DNA of 39,766 bases, taken from NCBI GenBank assembly GCA_016215155.1, contig JACRLQ010000048.1:1-39766 (forward strand), read 5' to 3'. Positions 6,992 through 15,906 of the stretch are shown here, piece after piece (the first letter of the stretch is position 1; each line of letters opens with the position of its first letter). Source of the DNA: Nitrospirota bacterium (lineage in GTDB: Bacteria; Nitrospirota; Thermodesulfovibrionia; Thermodesulfovibrionales; UBA6898). A program made the translations under genes and the position numbers. Under the pieces are notes generated by a model, which was given only the letters and a program-made list of their open reading frames with translations, made no database searches and had not been told where the DNA came from.

Positions 6992-8239
6992 ATGAAGGTC
7001 CTTTTAATCAATCCCAATCGGTATCTGCATCCTCCTGTCCCGCCGATCGGACTTGAGATGATAGCCGGAGACCTCACAGCTTCCGGTCATGAGGTCAGGC
7101 TTCTGGACCTTTGTTTCAATCCTGATCCGGTTAATGCCCTGGATAGTACGATCAGTCAGTTCATGCCGGATCTGGCAGGGATCACGGTCAGAAATGCCGA
7201 CACCGTCCTTTATGACTCAAATGAATTTTTTCTCGATGATATCAGGTCGCTGATAGGTCATATCAAGGCCAAATCCGGACTTTTTACGGTAATCGGAGGC
7301 GCTGCCGCTGCTATAGACCCCGATGGAATTTGCGACTACCTGGGCGCTGATGCAGTTGTTTCAGGACCGGGCGAAGGTGTCATGAACGGGATAATAAACA
7401 GCCTTTCATCTTCCGGAGGCCGTCAAAAGATCTGGACCAGGGAACATACTTATTCGATCCCCTGCCTCCGGAGATCAGAGTGGGTCGATTATAAGAAATA
7501 TATCGGCGAGGGGGGGATTGCCGGGTTCGAGACCCATAGGGGATGCAGTTCCTCATGCATATACTGCACAGAGGCTAACACAAAGGTCTCCTTCAGGGAA
7601 ATCCCGGAGGTAATAGGTCAGATAAGGGGATTTTCGGATTGCGGCATCACCCGGTTTCATTTATGCGATTCTGAATTCAACGAAGACACTGATTATTCCA
7701 TGGAATTTCTGAAGGCCCTTATAAAGACCGGACCTTCCATCGATTGGGCGGTCTATATGAAACCGGCAGGCCACAGCCGGAGGCTGGTTCAGTTGATGAA
7801 GTCCTCGGGCGTATCCTTGATCACCCTTACGGTAGATTCGTGGAAGAAATGCCCGCTTTACTGGGGCGAAATAGAAAAGATGATATTCAGCGCAAAATCG
7901 TCTGGGATAAGGATCGTCGTCGATTTTCTGACCGGGTTTCCATATGAGGACGAAGATACGCTGAAATTTTATCTTGATCTGTTTCGGAGACTGCTGCCGG
8001 ACAGCGTCGGGATCAATACTTACATACGCCTGTATAAGACCCTGCAGGTCACGTCCATCATCAGGAGGGACCCGTCTTTAATGTCAAGGCTCTCGGGAAG
8101 TCTTGAAGACCCTTCAATGATTCATCCGGTGTTTTATAACCATATGGATTCCGGAAGGCTTCGCGAACTCATAGACGGCGATCCGATATTCAGGATCGAG
8201 GGCAGGGACAAAGGCGTAAACTATACGAGGAACAACTAA
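6992..8239 (+). CDS. B12-binding-type radical SAM protein
   Basis: This 415-residue protein begins MKVLLINPNRYLHPPVPPIG, the start of an N-terminal cobalamin-binding-like Rossmann domain (about 1-140) without a DxHxxG motif, as in class B radical SAM methylases. The radical SAM cluster motif is CSSSCIYC with Cys185, Cys189 and Cys192, after GFETHRG. The rest is a partial TIM barrel and a C-terminal tail. Enzymes of this kind methylate or rearrange unactivated carbons, including hopanoid and other lipid carbons. It is followed after 5 bp by a lycopene-cyclase-like gene and then a prenyl synthase fusion, so an isoprenoid substrate is likely but inferred. No clear ribosome-binding site is seen. 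Confidence 0.85.
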   Translation: MKVLLINPNRYLHPPVPPIGLEMIAGDLTASGHEVRLLDLCFNPDPVNALDSTISQFMPDLAGITVRNADTVLYDSNEFFLDDIRSLIGHIKAKSGLFTVIGGAAAAIDPDGICDYLGADAVVSGPGEGVMNGIINSLSSSGGRQKIWTREHTYSIPCLRRSEWVDYKKYIGEGGIAGFETHRGCSSSCIYCTEANTKVSFREIPEVIGQIRGFSDCGITRFHLCDSEFNEDTDYSMEFLKALIKTGPSIDWAVYMKPAGHSRRLVQLMKSSGVSLITLTVDSWKKCPLYWGEIEKMIFSAKSSGIRIVVDFLTGFPYEDEDTLKFYLDLFRRLLPDSVGINTYIRLYKTLQVTSIIRRDPSLMSRLSGSLEDPSMIHPVFYNHMDSGRLRELIDGDPIFRIEGRDKGVNYTRNN

Positions 8240-8244
8240 ACCAT

Positions 8245-8982
8245 ATGATGGATGTCCTGAGGACCCATCCCTATTTTTTCGCTAACCTTCCGTTGATGGT
8301 TGTCGTGCTGACCTTGGTCAGGTCCAGTCTTTCGAGGGAGAGCGCCAAATGGGCCTACGCCAGCGGCTTATTCTGCATACCCTGTTGTTTACTGTCTGTC
8401 GCCCACGAGATCGATTACTGGAGTCCGGTCCGCCTGGGTGGGATACTGCCGGGCCTTGAGGACATCATGTTCTGTATTCTTGCAGGGATGCTGTCATGGC
8501 TGGCCTCGGCATGGAGTCTTGGCAGCCGCCTTGAGATGTCATTCAGGTTGGCCACCGCTCTACGAAGGTATTTTATTTTTGGTCTTCTTTTTTCAGCCCT
8601 GTTTTCGGTTCTCCATTTATGCGGCATGTCTTCCATGACCATTACGGTTTTATTGACTGCTGCAGGCCTTGTCGGACTGTTGATTTTAAGAAGGGGGCTT
8701 CTGATCCTTGCGATTTCCGGTTCTGCCTGTTTTTTTCCCTTCTATGTCGCTATAGTATTTGTCCAATTCAGAGTCTGGCCGGATTATGTTATGTCCTGGT
8801 ACCCTGACGGTATTTGGGGACAAAGAGTTCTGGGCTTGCCCTTCGGCGAGCTTGTGTGGGCCCCGGCCTTTGCCGCCTTCTGGCCGGTATTCATGGCCTA
8901 TGTTTGGGAAGCGCGCGTCAATGAAGCAGGAATGTCTTCGGTAATGGGTTCCAAACCGGGAATATCGGGGAGATTTGTTTAG
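8245..8982 (+). CDS. Lycopene-cyclase-domain-like membrane protein
   Basis: This 245-residue, strongly hydrophobic protein has about seven membrane helices. Two segments resemble the repeat of CrtYcd/CarR-type lycopene cyclases, which ends in a WS..R.LG..LP.EE..F pattern: DYWSPVRLGGILPGLEDIMF near residue 57 and GQRVLGLPFGELVW near 193. The acidic pair is LED in the first and GEL in the second, so catalytic details may differ. It overlaps the following fusion gene by 8 bases. Cyclisation of an isoprenoid chain is the natural guess. A distant homologue with another isoprenoid-related role is also possible. Confidence 0.55.
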   Translation: MMDVLRTHPYFFANLPLMVVVLTLVRSSLSRESAKWAYASGLFCIPCCLLSVAHEIDYWSPVRLGGILPGLEDIMFCILAGMLSWLASAWSLGSRLEMSFRLATALRRYFIFGLLFSALFSVLHLCGMSSMTITVLLTAAGLVGLLILRRGLLILAISGSACFFPFYVAIVFVQFRVWPDYVMSWYPDGIWGQRVLGLPFGELVWAPAFAAFWPVFMAYVWEARVNEAGMSSVMGSKPGISGRFV

Positions 8983-11158
8983 CGTGGCAAGCGACTCTCT
9001 AATAGTCGACGAATCTTCGCACCCTGGCAGCCCTATCGAATGGTGGTTCGTGCAGGGTTATTTCGAGGGAGACAGTCCGGGCCGGCATTATTTTATGGCG
9101 ACCCTTTTCCGATATGCAGGACAGACCATTTCAGATGGTGAAGCAGACGGGTTCTCCTTCATTCTGTCGGTGATCGGCCCTGGAGAGGACCGTCACGAGA
9201 GCCTGAGTCAGATCGACCCGAAAGTTGTCGAGCTGCTGAGTCACGCGTCCGGCCGTAAGGGAGGTCTCAACATTGACGCCCATATTATGAACGAATATAT
9301 CAAGGAAGTCCGCGCCTGCGGTCCCCCCAGGCCGATCAGGCTTGAGACTTCAGTCCCCTCTATGAAAGACGACCCGCTCCATCTAACATGGAATGACTTC
9401 TCATTGGCTCAGGACAAAGATAGCTTCCGCATATCGTTTCTGGGACCGAAATCCCGCCGCAGGTGTGATTTCATTCTCAGGCCTGTCAGCCCGCCAATGA
9501 GGGTCGATGCCTTAAATATACCCTTACTTAAGGAAGTCCGTTACAGGACCTATCCCAGGCTGGAACTCACCGGCAGGGCGGGCTCGAAGAAGGTGACAGG
9601 GCAGGCGTGGCTGGACCACCAATGGGGAGATCTGAGGGGCTGGTTTTATTCGGGGCATTCAAAGGGCCGCGTCCTCGGCTGGGACTGGTTCGCAATAAAC
9701 CTCGAAAATGGCGACGACTGGATGGTGATGGTCCACAGGGATATGAAAAGCGGGCGTGTCGTTGCGAAGTATGCCGTTGTGCGCAAAAAGGGAGGAAATC
9801 CGCGCCTGTACAACGCTGTGACTGCCGAGTCCCTAAGACAATGGGTAAGCAGAGAGACGCGAATCAGCTATCCCATTTCGTGGAGCATCAAAATTCCGGA
9901 AATCAGGGCCGCGCTGACCTTCGAACCTCTCGCCGACAATCAGGAGATCCCGATCTTTGGCTTCATGCGCGCAATATGGGAAGGGGCCGGAACGGTCTCG
10001 GGCGCGCTTGACGGTAAGGCGATAAGGGGATGGGCCAGGCTCGAACTGCATGGCTATGGGTATATCTTCGATTTTCAGAAATACACCGCGCCTCTCGTCA
10101 GGAGCGTCGATGACTGCATAGAACGTTTCCTGCCCAGGGAGTTCGACAATGCGCGACATCTCATATACGCCGGAGCGGACTCATGGCGTCAGGAGCCTGC
10201 GGCATATGAAGCCATACTTTCAGAGCCCATATGGGACCTGGTCTCGCGTAAAGGGAAACGCTGGCGGCCCCTTTTTGGTTTCCTCATGACCGAGACTCTT
10301 GGCGTAAGTTTCGAGCCTTACGAAATGCTCCTGTCAGTCATACCCGAGTTGTGTCACACCGGCGCATTGATTATAGATGACATTGAAGACGGCTCGATAA
10401 TCAGACGCGGGACGGACTGCGTGCATATTCGTTATGGTCTCGACGTTGCGCTCAATGCCGCCAATACGGTCTATTTCCTTCCTTATCTGCTGCTGGCTGA
10501 CCATCCGCTTCTTTCCACCGTTCAGCGGCTGGACATGTATCGACTCATGATCGAAGATATGGTCCGCTCCCACCTTGGACAGGGTCTTGACATCTTCCGG
10601 TCGAGAAACCTTACTGAGGCAAATCTGCGAAGATGGCGCAAAAGCGGGTTGAAACGGAAGATACTCCAGATGTATGAATATAAGACCTCGACCCCGCTGG
10701 AGTCGGCGGCGAAGTTCGCCTGCATCATCGCCAATGCCGACGAAGCGGTAAGACATGCCAGCGGGTCTTTTGCAAAGGTCTTCGGCACAGCATTCCAGAT
10801 CATCGACGATGTCCATAACTTCAGTGAGTCCCGTGCCTGGCGCAAGACACCGGGCGAAGATATCTCGTCCGGAAAACTTACGTATGTGACCTTAAGGGCG
10901 ATTGAGCTTCTAAAGGACAAAGACAGTCTCAGGCTTCAAAAGATTCTGTGTTCAAAAATGCTGAGGGAAGACCCCTCTGTCCTGAGGGAAGCAATCGGCC
11001 TTGTAAGAGGGTCGGGGGCCCTTCGTCTGTGCCAACAGGATGCCGGGGCCATGGTGGAAAGGGAATGGAAACGTTTTTCAGCGAGTGTCCCTCCCTCAGA
11101 GTCAAAAACGATGCTTCGCATCCTTTGCGCGCGCCTTCTCGACGTGCAGGCCCTTTGA
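8975..11158 (+). CDS. CrtC/AttH-like hydratase domain fused to a prenyl diphosphate synthase
   Basis: This is a 727-residue two-domain protein. Residues 1 to about 385 resemble the CrtC (carotenoid 1,2-hydratase)/AttH lipocalin-like family: HPGSPIEWWFVQG at the start, AWLDHQWGDLRGWFYSG and VLGWDWFAINL in the middle, and IWEGAGTVSG with ELHGYGY at the end. Residues from about 385 are a trans-prenyltransferase: GKRWRP, first Asp-rich motif IIDDIEDGSIIRRG, GQGLDI, and second motif FQIIDDVHN. The DDIEDxSxxRRG and DDxxN forms resemble eukaryotic geranylgeranyl diphosphate synthases. TTG 8975 overlaps the previous gene; GTG 8984, about 10 bases after GGGGAGA, is an equally good start. One polypeptide could both build and hydrate or bind an isoprenoid. 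Confidence 0.8.
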   Translation: MFSVASDSLIVDESSHPGSPIEWWFVQGYFEGDSPGRHYFMATLFRYAGQTISDGEADGFSFILSVIGPGEDRHESLSQIDPKVVELLSHASGRKGGLNIDAHIMNEYIKEVRACGPPRPIRLETSVPSMKDDPLHLTWNDFSLAQDKDSFRISFLGPKSRRRCDFILRPVSPPMRVDALNIPLLKEVRYRTYPRLELTGRAGSKKVTGQAWLDHQWGDLRGWFYSGHSKGRVLGWDWFAINLENGDDWMVMVHRDMKSGRVVAKYAVVRKKGGNPRLYNAVTAESLRQWVSRETRISYPISWSIKIPEIRAALTFEPLADNQEIPIFGFMRAIWEGAGTVSGALDGKAIRGWARLELHGYGYIFDFQKYTAPLVRSVDDCIERFLPREFDNARHLIYAGADSWRQEPAAYEAILSEPIWDLVSRKGKRWRPLFGFLMTETLGVSFEPYEMLLSVIPELCHTGALIIDDIEDGSIIRRGTDCVHIRYGLDVALNAANTVYFLPYLLLADHPLLSTVQRLDMYRLMIEDMVRSHLGQGLDIFRSRNLTEANLRRWRKSGLKRKILQMYEYKTSTPLESAAKFACIIANADEAVRHASGSFAKVFGTAFQIIDDVHNFSESRAWRKTPGEDISSGKLTYVTLRAIELLKDKDSLRLQKILCSKMLREDPSVLREAIGLVRGSGALRLCQQDAGAMVEREWKRFSASVPPSESKTMLRILCARLLDVQAL

Positions 11159-11193
11159 CCCTCGTCTCCACGAGTAGCTGGTCCGGGCTGTCA

Positions 11194-11227
11194 GCTCTCG
11201 TAAATTATATATAAAATTTACGAGAGC
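11194..11227. terminator. Hairpin after the fusion gene
   Basis: A perfect 13-bp stem (11194-11206 with 11215-11227) around an 8-base AT loop lies 35 bp after the stop codon. There is no T-run, so it may be a processing or weak bidirectional terminator hairpin instead of a classic intrinsic one. Confidence 0.5.
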
Positions 11228-11234
11228 CCTACCG

Positions 11235-11391
11235 GGCTGTTGAAAAAGTGTTTTCAGATGTTTTCCGTCATTCCCGTGCAGACGGGAATCCATTGTTTCT
11301 AAGGCGTTTGGATACCCGCCTTCGCCAACAGTAGGTGCCTTAAGCACGAGTATGACGGCTCTAACTGACGAATGAGAGTTTTTCAACAGCC
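11235..11391. mobile_element. MITE-like element with REP-like palindromes inside
   Basis: The ends are GGCTGTTGAAAAA (11235-11247) and its exact inverse TTTTTCAACAGCC (11379-11391), 157 bp in total with no gene. Inside are a REP-like palindrome (ATTCCCGT-GCAG-ACGGGAAT, 11270-11289) and a second one (11310-11358) whose loop holds the CCAACAGTAGG...CCTTAAGC insert. Size, inverted ends and lack of coding capacity fit a non-autonomous element. No transposase is in view. Confidence 0.6.
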
Positions 11392-11417
11392 TGCTAAACC
11401 CGTAAAAATGTTTTAAG

Positions 11418-12449
11418 CTATTTTTTTCTGCTCAGGCGGTGAACTATCTCGACCATCGCTATGGCGTTTTCAACGGGTGTTTCAGGCAGAATACCGTGCC
11501 CCAGATTGAAGATATGCCCGCGTGTTCCTTCGGCCTTGTTCAAAATGTCCTGGACCCTTTCCTCAATATGCTCCTTCGGCGCGAAAAGGACGCACGGGTC
11601 AAGGTTGCCCTGTATGGACGCTTTTTTGCCGATCTTTTTGGCCGCCTTCTGCATGTCCACCCGCCAGTCGACCCCGATGACATCGGCCCCGCATTTTTTT
11701 ACGATCTTGAGTATCCCGGCGCAGTCGTTGGCAAAATATATGACCGGGACATCGAATTTTTTTAAGGCCTTGACCGCGGTCTTTACGTATGGGAAGATCA
11801 CGTTTTCGTAATCGTATGGGGTCAATATCCCGGCCCAGGAATCAAAGAGCTGTACGGCCTGGGCCCCGGCCCTTATCTGGGCGGAAAGATACTCTATCGT
11901 CACTGCAGTTATCTTTTCCAGAAGCGCGCCGAACAGACCCGGGTTCTGATACATCATCTTCTTTGTATGCATAAAATTCTTGGAGCTGCCTCCCTCGATA
12001 ATATATGTCGCAAGGGTATAGGGGGCCCCGGAGAAACCGATAAGCGGTACTCTGTCCGAGAGTTCGCGTCTCAGTATCCTGATCGTCTCAAGCACGAATC
12101 CCATGCTGTCTTCAGTGTCGGGGATTACAAGCCTGTCGACCCCGGCCTTGTTCCTTACGGGGTCGCCAAGTACCGGTCCCTTTTTGTCCGAGAACTCAAG
12201 GTGCATACCCATGGCCTCGATCGGGATGAGTATGTCGGAAAACAGGATAGCGGCATCGACATTGAGAATGTCTATCGGCTGGAGGGTGACCTTGGCCGCA
12301 AGCTCCGGCGTCTTACAGAGTGTAAGAAAATCCACCTTGGACCTGACTTCCTGATATTCCTTCAGATAACGTCCCGCCTGCCTCATAAGCCAGACCGGCG
12401 TATAATCTGTTTCTTCTCCTCTGCATGCCTTCAAAAAAGTATCGTTCAT
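11418..12449 (-). CDS. hemE: Uroporphyrinogen decarboxylase
   Basis: This 343-residue enzyme removes four acetate carboxyls from uroporphyrinogen III to give coproporphyrinogen III. The family signatures are TPVWLMRQAGRYLKEYQ near residue 16, with the substrate-binding arginines, and GFSGAPYTLATYIIEGG near 140. The C-terminal part has GNLDPCVLFAP and GHIFNLGHGILPETP. It starts at ATG 12449, overlapping the stop of ahbD, so translation is probably coupled. The neighbour AhbD makes heme from an iron-coproporphyrin, which gives a sensible pathway link. Confidence 0.97.
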   Translation of the reverse strand: MNDTFLKACRGEETDYTPVWLMRQAGRYLKEYQEVRSKVDFLTLCKTPELAAKVTLQPIDILNVDAAILFSDILIPIEAMGMHLEFSDKKGPVLGDPVRNKAGVDRLVIPDTEDSMGFVLETIRILRRELSDRVPLIGFSGAPYTLATYIIEGGSSKNFMHTKKMMYQNPGLFGALLEKITAVTIEYLSAQIRAGAQAVQLFDSWAGILTPYDYENVIFPYVKTAVKALKKFDVPVIYFANDCAGILKIVKKCGADVIGVDWRVDMQKAAKKIGKKASIQGNLDPCVLFAPKEHIEERVQDILNKAEGTRGHIFNLGHGILPETPVENAIAMVEIVHRLSRKK

Positions 12450-13519
12450 TATTTTTCTGCCTTTCTTAATTTAACTGGGGTATAACTGCAAAATGGTTCT
12501 TCTTCAAGATAATCTCCGTAAACAGAGTAGGCCCTTGCCCTGCAGCCCCCGCAGACATTGACAAACTCGCAGGAACCGCATCTGCCCTTATATTTTTTGA
12601 AATCCCTGAGGTCTTTAAAAAGCTCAGAGTTCTCCCAAATGTCCTTGAAAGACCGCTCACGGATGTTCCCGGCGGGCTTGGGGAAATAGCTGCACGGAAG
12701 CACATTGCCGTCCACATCTATCAGGCATATGAGCTGGCCCGCAAGGCAGCCCTTCGAGCCCCCGGTAGAGAATTTAAGCGTGCGTCTCTTGACGGATTCG
12801 CCTTCCTCCTTGTTCCTTTGTAAAACGACGCGGTAATAATGAGGCGCGCAGGTCGGCCTGACCAGCATCAGGTCTTCTTCTTTTTCCATATCATAGTGCC
12901 AGTCCAATATGCCGTCATACTCTTCCTTCGATATGAGTTCTTTCATTATGTCCTCGCCGCGCCCGGTAGGGACGATCATGAACATATACCAGGCAGTGGC
13001 CCCCAGCTCCTTTGCAAGCTTGTATACGGCGGGTATCTGCTCCTGATTACGCTTCGTAAAGGAAGAGTTGATGATAAACTCTATACCATGCTTTTTGAAG
13101 AGGCGGGCGGCGTTAAGCGTGCCTTCAAAGGCGCCTTTTTGGCTCCTGAAATCATCATGTACGGCCGCGTCGGCCCCGTCAAGGCTAAGGGAAACTATCC
13201 TTATCCCCGCTGACTTTATGTTATTACAGATCTCTTCCGTGACCAGGGTGCCGTTGGTGGCAAGGCACATCCTCAAGCCCTTGTCAGTGCCGTAACGCGC
13301 TATTTCGAAGACGTCCTTGCGGATGAGGGGCTCACCGCCGGACAGAACAACGACGGGATTCGCATAGCTTACTATATCGTCCAGGACCCTGAAGGCCTCG
13401 GCGGTGTCGAAATCGGGATGTCCTTTTGCCTCCATCTCGCTCGATGAGCGGCAGTGAACGCACCGGAGATTGCATCTCCGCGTGATCTCCCACGCTATCC
13501 ATTTAGGTGAAAATTCCAT
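12449..13519 (-). CDS. ahbD: Radical SAM heme b synthase (AhbD)
   Basis: This 356-residue radical SAM/SPASM enzyme oxidatively decarboxylates the propionates of iron-coproporphyrin III to give heme b. The cluster motif [11 protein letters not shown] gives Cys16, Cys20 and Cys23. Other family blocks are [18 protein letters not shown] and CAPHYYR. The C-terminal SPASM-type cysteines appear in [24 protein letters not shown] precedes ATG 13519. It lies between hflX (27 bp upstream) and hemE (overlapping). NirJ or another heme-modifying SPASM enzyme is the alternative, but the CAPHYYR and VPTGRG blocks favour AhbD. Confidence 0.85.
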   Translation of the reverse strand: MEFSPKWIAWEITRRCNLRCVHCRSSSEMEAKGHPDFDTAEAFRVLDDIVSYANPVVVLSGGEPLIRKDVFEIARYGTDKGLRMCLATNGTLVTEEICNNIKSAGIRIVSLSLDGADAAVHDDFRSQKGAFEGTLNAARLFKKHGIEFIINSSFTKRNQEQIPAVYKLAKELGATAWYMFMIVPTGRGEDIMKELISKEEYDGILDWHYDMEKEEDLMLVRPTCAPHYYRVVLQRNKEEGESVKRRTLKFSTGGSKGCLAGQLICLIDVDGNVLPCSYFPKPAGNIRERSFKDIWENSELFKDLRDFKKYKGRCGSCEFVNVCGGCRARAYSVYGDYLEEEPFCSYTPVKLRKAEK

Positions 13520-13546
13520 GTCATATCCTCATTTTGATTTTCGATA

Positions 13547-15208
13547 TTATAACGTTACGACAGTCTTTTTTTCATTAAAGATATGCGCTTCCATCGCCTC
13601 AAGGAGCGGGCCGAAGGATTTGCTGTCCTTTGCGGACACCGCAATCGCGTTAAATCTCAGGGATAGGTTCGCGGCCTCCTCGGGCGGGATCAGGTCCGCT
13701 TTATTGAAAACCATAAGCCTGTCCCTGTCGGACAGACCAAGGTCCTTCAGTACCTTATCGACCGAGGCGATATGCTTTTCGAACCTTGGAGAAGAGGCAT
13801 CCACCACGTGAAGGAGCAGGTCGGCGTCCTCCAGCTCTTCAAGGGTCGCCTTGAAGGCGGCAAACAGGTCTTTCGGGAGGTCCCTGATAAAACCGACCGT
13901 GTCGGTAATGACCACCTCCCTTTCCCGTGGAAACCGGAGCCTTCGGCTGGCGGTATCGAGCGTCGCGAAGAGTTTGTCCTCGACAAAGGTCGCGCTGCGG
14001 GTCAGGGCGTTAAGCAGGGTGGATTTCCCCGCGTTCGTATACCCGACGATGGAGACTATCGGCACCCGGTTTTCAACCCTCCTGGCCTTTCTCTGTCTGC
14101 GGGCCTCACTCAGCGACTTGAGTTCTTTTTCAAGAAGGGCGATCCTTTCTCTTACCCTCCTTCTGTCGACTTCGAGCTTCATTTCCCCTGGGCCTCTTCC
14201 TCCGATTCCGCCCATCAGCCTCGACATGGCGGTCCCCTTGCCGGTCAGGCGCGGCAGCCTGTATTTCAGCTGTGCCAGCTCTACCTGGACCTTGCCGTCC
14301 CGGCTGTGGGCCCGCCGGGCGAAGATATCCAGAATAAGCTGGGAACGGTCGATGACCTTCAATTCCGTAAGCTCGCCGATGGATTTGACCTGAGAGGGGT
14401 TTAGGTCCTGATCGAAGATCAGCATGGTGGCGCCGCGGTCCATGGCGGTTATTACAAGCTCCCGGATCCTTCCTTCACCCAGAAGGTAGCGCGGGTTTAT
14501 CATCTTGGGCCTCTGAATGACCGTTTCGAGCACGGTAACATTGCTGGAGAGGGCGAGGTCTCTTAATTCCTCGGTTGAGTCCTCCTGGTCAGACCTTGAA
14601 ACGGTTGACACGCTTACCAGTATCGCCCTTTCATTCGAAGAAAGCCCCGCCGCGCCCGCGGATACATCTCCGGTTTTAAAACCTCTTGACCTGTCGAACT
14701 CCTCATCAAGGGCGGTGATAAAAGACCTGAAATCAAAATCATAATTATAGAAATCGGCAGGAGGAAGCATTTCATGGGATTTCCCGCCTGCGTGCGGCAC
14801 AAGGTGCGCGATATGAATCTCATAAGGCTGGTCGCCCTTCAGCCCGATCGCGGCGATCACGTCGAACCTCAGAAGAGACAGATCGGTAATATCGTCCCTG
14901 TTGAGAGGTTCATTGTTGAGATGGGTATGAATGAAACGCAGCCCCCTCAGCGATTTTCTGCCCAGAGGATAGTCCTCAAGTGAAGGCAGGAATATGCCCT
15001 TTGCGTCACCGATTACCACATGCGTGATGACACCCTTTCTCGTGGCGAGGACACCGACCTGGCGGTTCAAGTCATAAGAGACAGCCGCAAGGTATTTGCC
15101 GAGTTCCACGGTGACAAGTTCAGTGTGCAGCCGCCGCCTGTAGATTTTCTCGAGGCTGCTGATCTGACTTCCCTTAAGACCTGTCAGTTTCCCAAATAGC
15201 GCGGGTAT
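13547..15208 (-). CDS. hflX: GTPase HflX, probably started at an ATA codon
   Basis: HflX is a ribosome-splitting GTPase. The GTPase domain has GYTNAGKSTLLN, DTVGFIRDLP and FNKADL, after the glycine-rich GGIGGRGPGEMKLEVDRRR segment and a coiled coil. The first ordinary start is GTG 15109. The frame stays open upstream, and residues LTGLKGSQISSLEKIYRRR match the conserved N-terminus of long HflX proteins. No ATG, GTG or TTG exists there. An AGGAGG (15219-15214) lies five bases before an ATA codon at 15208-15206, giving a 553-residue protein starting (M)PALFGKLTG. I chose that start; a sequencing error is the main alternative. It leads the hflX-ahbD-hemE run. Confidence 0.88.
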   Translation of the reverse strand: MPALFGKLTGLKGSQISSLEKIYRRRLHTELVTVELGKYLAAVSYDLNRQVGVLATRKGVITHVVIGDAKGIFLPSLEDYPLGRKSLRGLRFIHTHLNNEPLNRDDITDLSLLRFDVIAAIGLKGDQPYEIHIAHLVPHAGGKSHEMLPPADFYNYDFDFRSFITALDEEFDRSRGFKTGDVSAGAAGLSSNERAILVSVSTVSRSDQEDSTEELRDLALSSNVTVLETVIQRPKMINPRYLLGEGRIRELVITAMDRGATMLIFDQDLNPSQVKSIGELTELKVIDRSQLILDIFARRAHSRDGKVQVELAQLKYRLPRLTGKGTAMSRLMGGIGGRGPGEMKLEVDRRRVRERIALLEKELKSLSEARRQRKARRVENRVPIVSIVGYTNAGKSTLLNALTRSATFVEDKLFATLDTASRRLRFPREREVVITDTVGFIRDLPKDLFAAFKATLEELEDADLLLHVVDASSPRFEKHIASVDKVLKDLGLSDRDRLMVFNKADLIPPEEAANLSLRFNAIAVSAKDSKSFGPLLEAMEAHIFNEKKTVVTL

Positions 15209-15348
15209 TCTGTCCTCCTCAGTGACTATACAAGACTATGAAATATTGATATATTCTATCACATGAATGGTCATTTAGCCTTTTCAGTGCGTGAAATTGA
15301 TAAATCATGGCGCCGAAGAGGGTCTGAAAAGTCAGGCAGGGGGTGTTT

Positions 15349-15897
15349 ATGAAAGAAATCGATGTAATCACTATAGGCGATAAAACAATGCGCCTGGTCC
15401 GGGGTGATATAACTGAAAGGACTGTCGATGCGATTGTGAATGCCGCAAATTCTCATCTCCAGCACGGAGGAGGGGTCGCGGGCGCTATCGTAAGAAAAGG
15501 CGGCGGCATAATCCAGGAAGAAAGCGATAACATTGGTTATACCCCCGTTGGCACGGCCGTAATTACCTCCGGGGGAAGGCTCCCAGCAAAATATGTGATA
15601 CACGCGGTGGGGCCGGCAATAGGGGAGGGGGATGAAGACGATAAGCTGAAAAAAGCGGTAAAAAGCGTTCTGTTGCTGGCATCCGGAAAGAAGTTAAAAA
15701 GCATATCCATGCCTGCCATAAGCTCGGGCATATTCGGTTTTCCAAAGGACAGGTGCGCGAAGATCCTGGTCCATGAGTCGCTGGCGTTTCTGAAGGAAAA
15801 TCCGGATTGCAGTCTTGATTCAGTAGAGTTCTGTATTTATGATGACCTGACTCTTAAGTATTTCGCCGGGGAATTCAGGGCCCTGAAGGCATTATGA
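15349..15897 (+). CDS. Macrodomain protein (ADP-ribose binding, YmdB-like)
   Basis: This protein of about 182 residues is a single macrodomain. IVNAANSHLQHGGGVAGAI is the ADP-ribose-binding loop with the Asn and Gly-rich turn, followed by VGTAVITSGGRLPAKYVIHAVG and MPAISSGIFGFP. Members remove ADP-ribose from proteins or hydrolyse O-acetyl-ADP-ribose. ATG 15349 follows AGGGGG closely, whereas the in-frame GTG 15343 lies inside that G-run, so ATG is preferred. It is divergent from hflX and converges on the vorB gene, ending 9 bp from it. Confidence 0.93.
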   Translation: MKEIDVITIGDKTMRLVRGDITERTVDAIVNAANSHLQHGGGVAGAIVRKGGGIIQEESDNIGYTPVGTAVITSGGRLPAKYVIHAVGPAIGEGDEDDKLKKAVKSVLLLASGKKLKSISMPAISSGIFGFPKDRCAKILVHESLAFLKENPDCSLDSVEFCIYDDLTLKYFAGEFRALKAL

Positions 15898-15906
15898 CGG
15901 GCAGGA

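Noticed and set aside
11324-11346. Integron attC-like site
   Set aside because: The insert lacks the paired GTTRRRY and RYYYAAC core sites, and no integrase is present.
11967-12485. 172-residue plus-strand frame over hemE
   Set aside because: It is antisense to hemE, with no ribosome-binding site or known motifs.
13772-14404. 210-residue plus-strand frame inside hflX
   Set aside because: It is antisense to a clearly real HflX gene; such mirror frames are expected in this codon usage.
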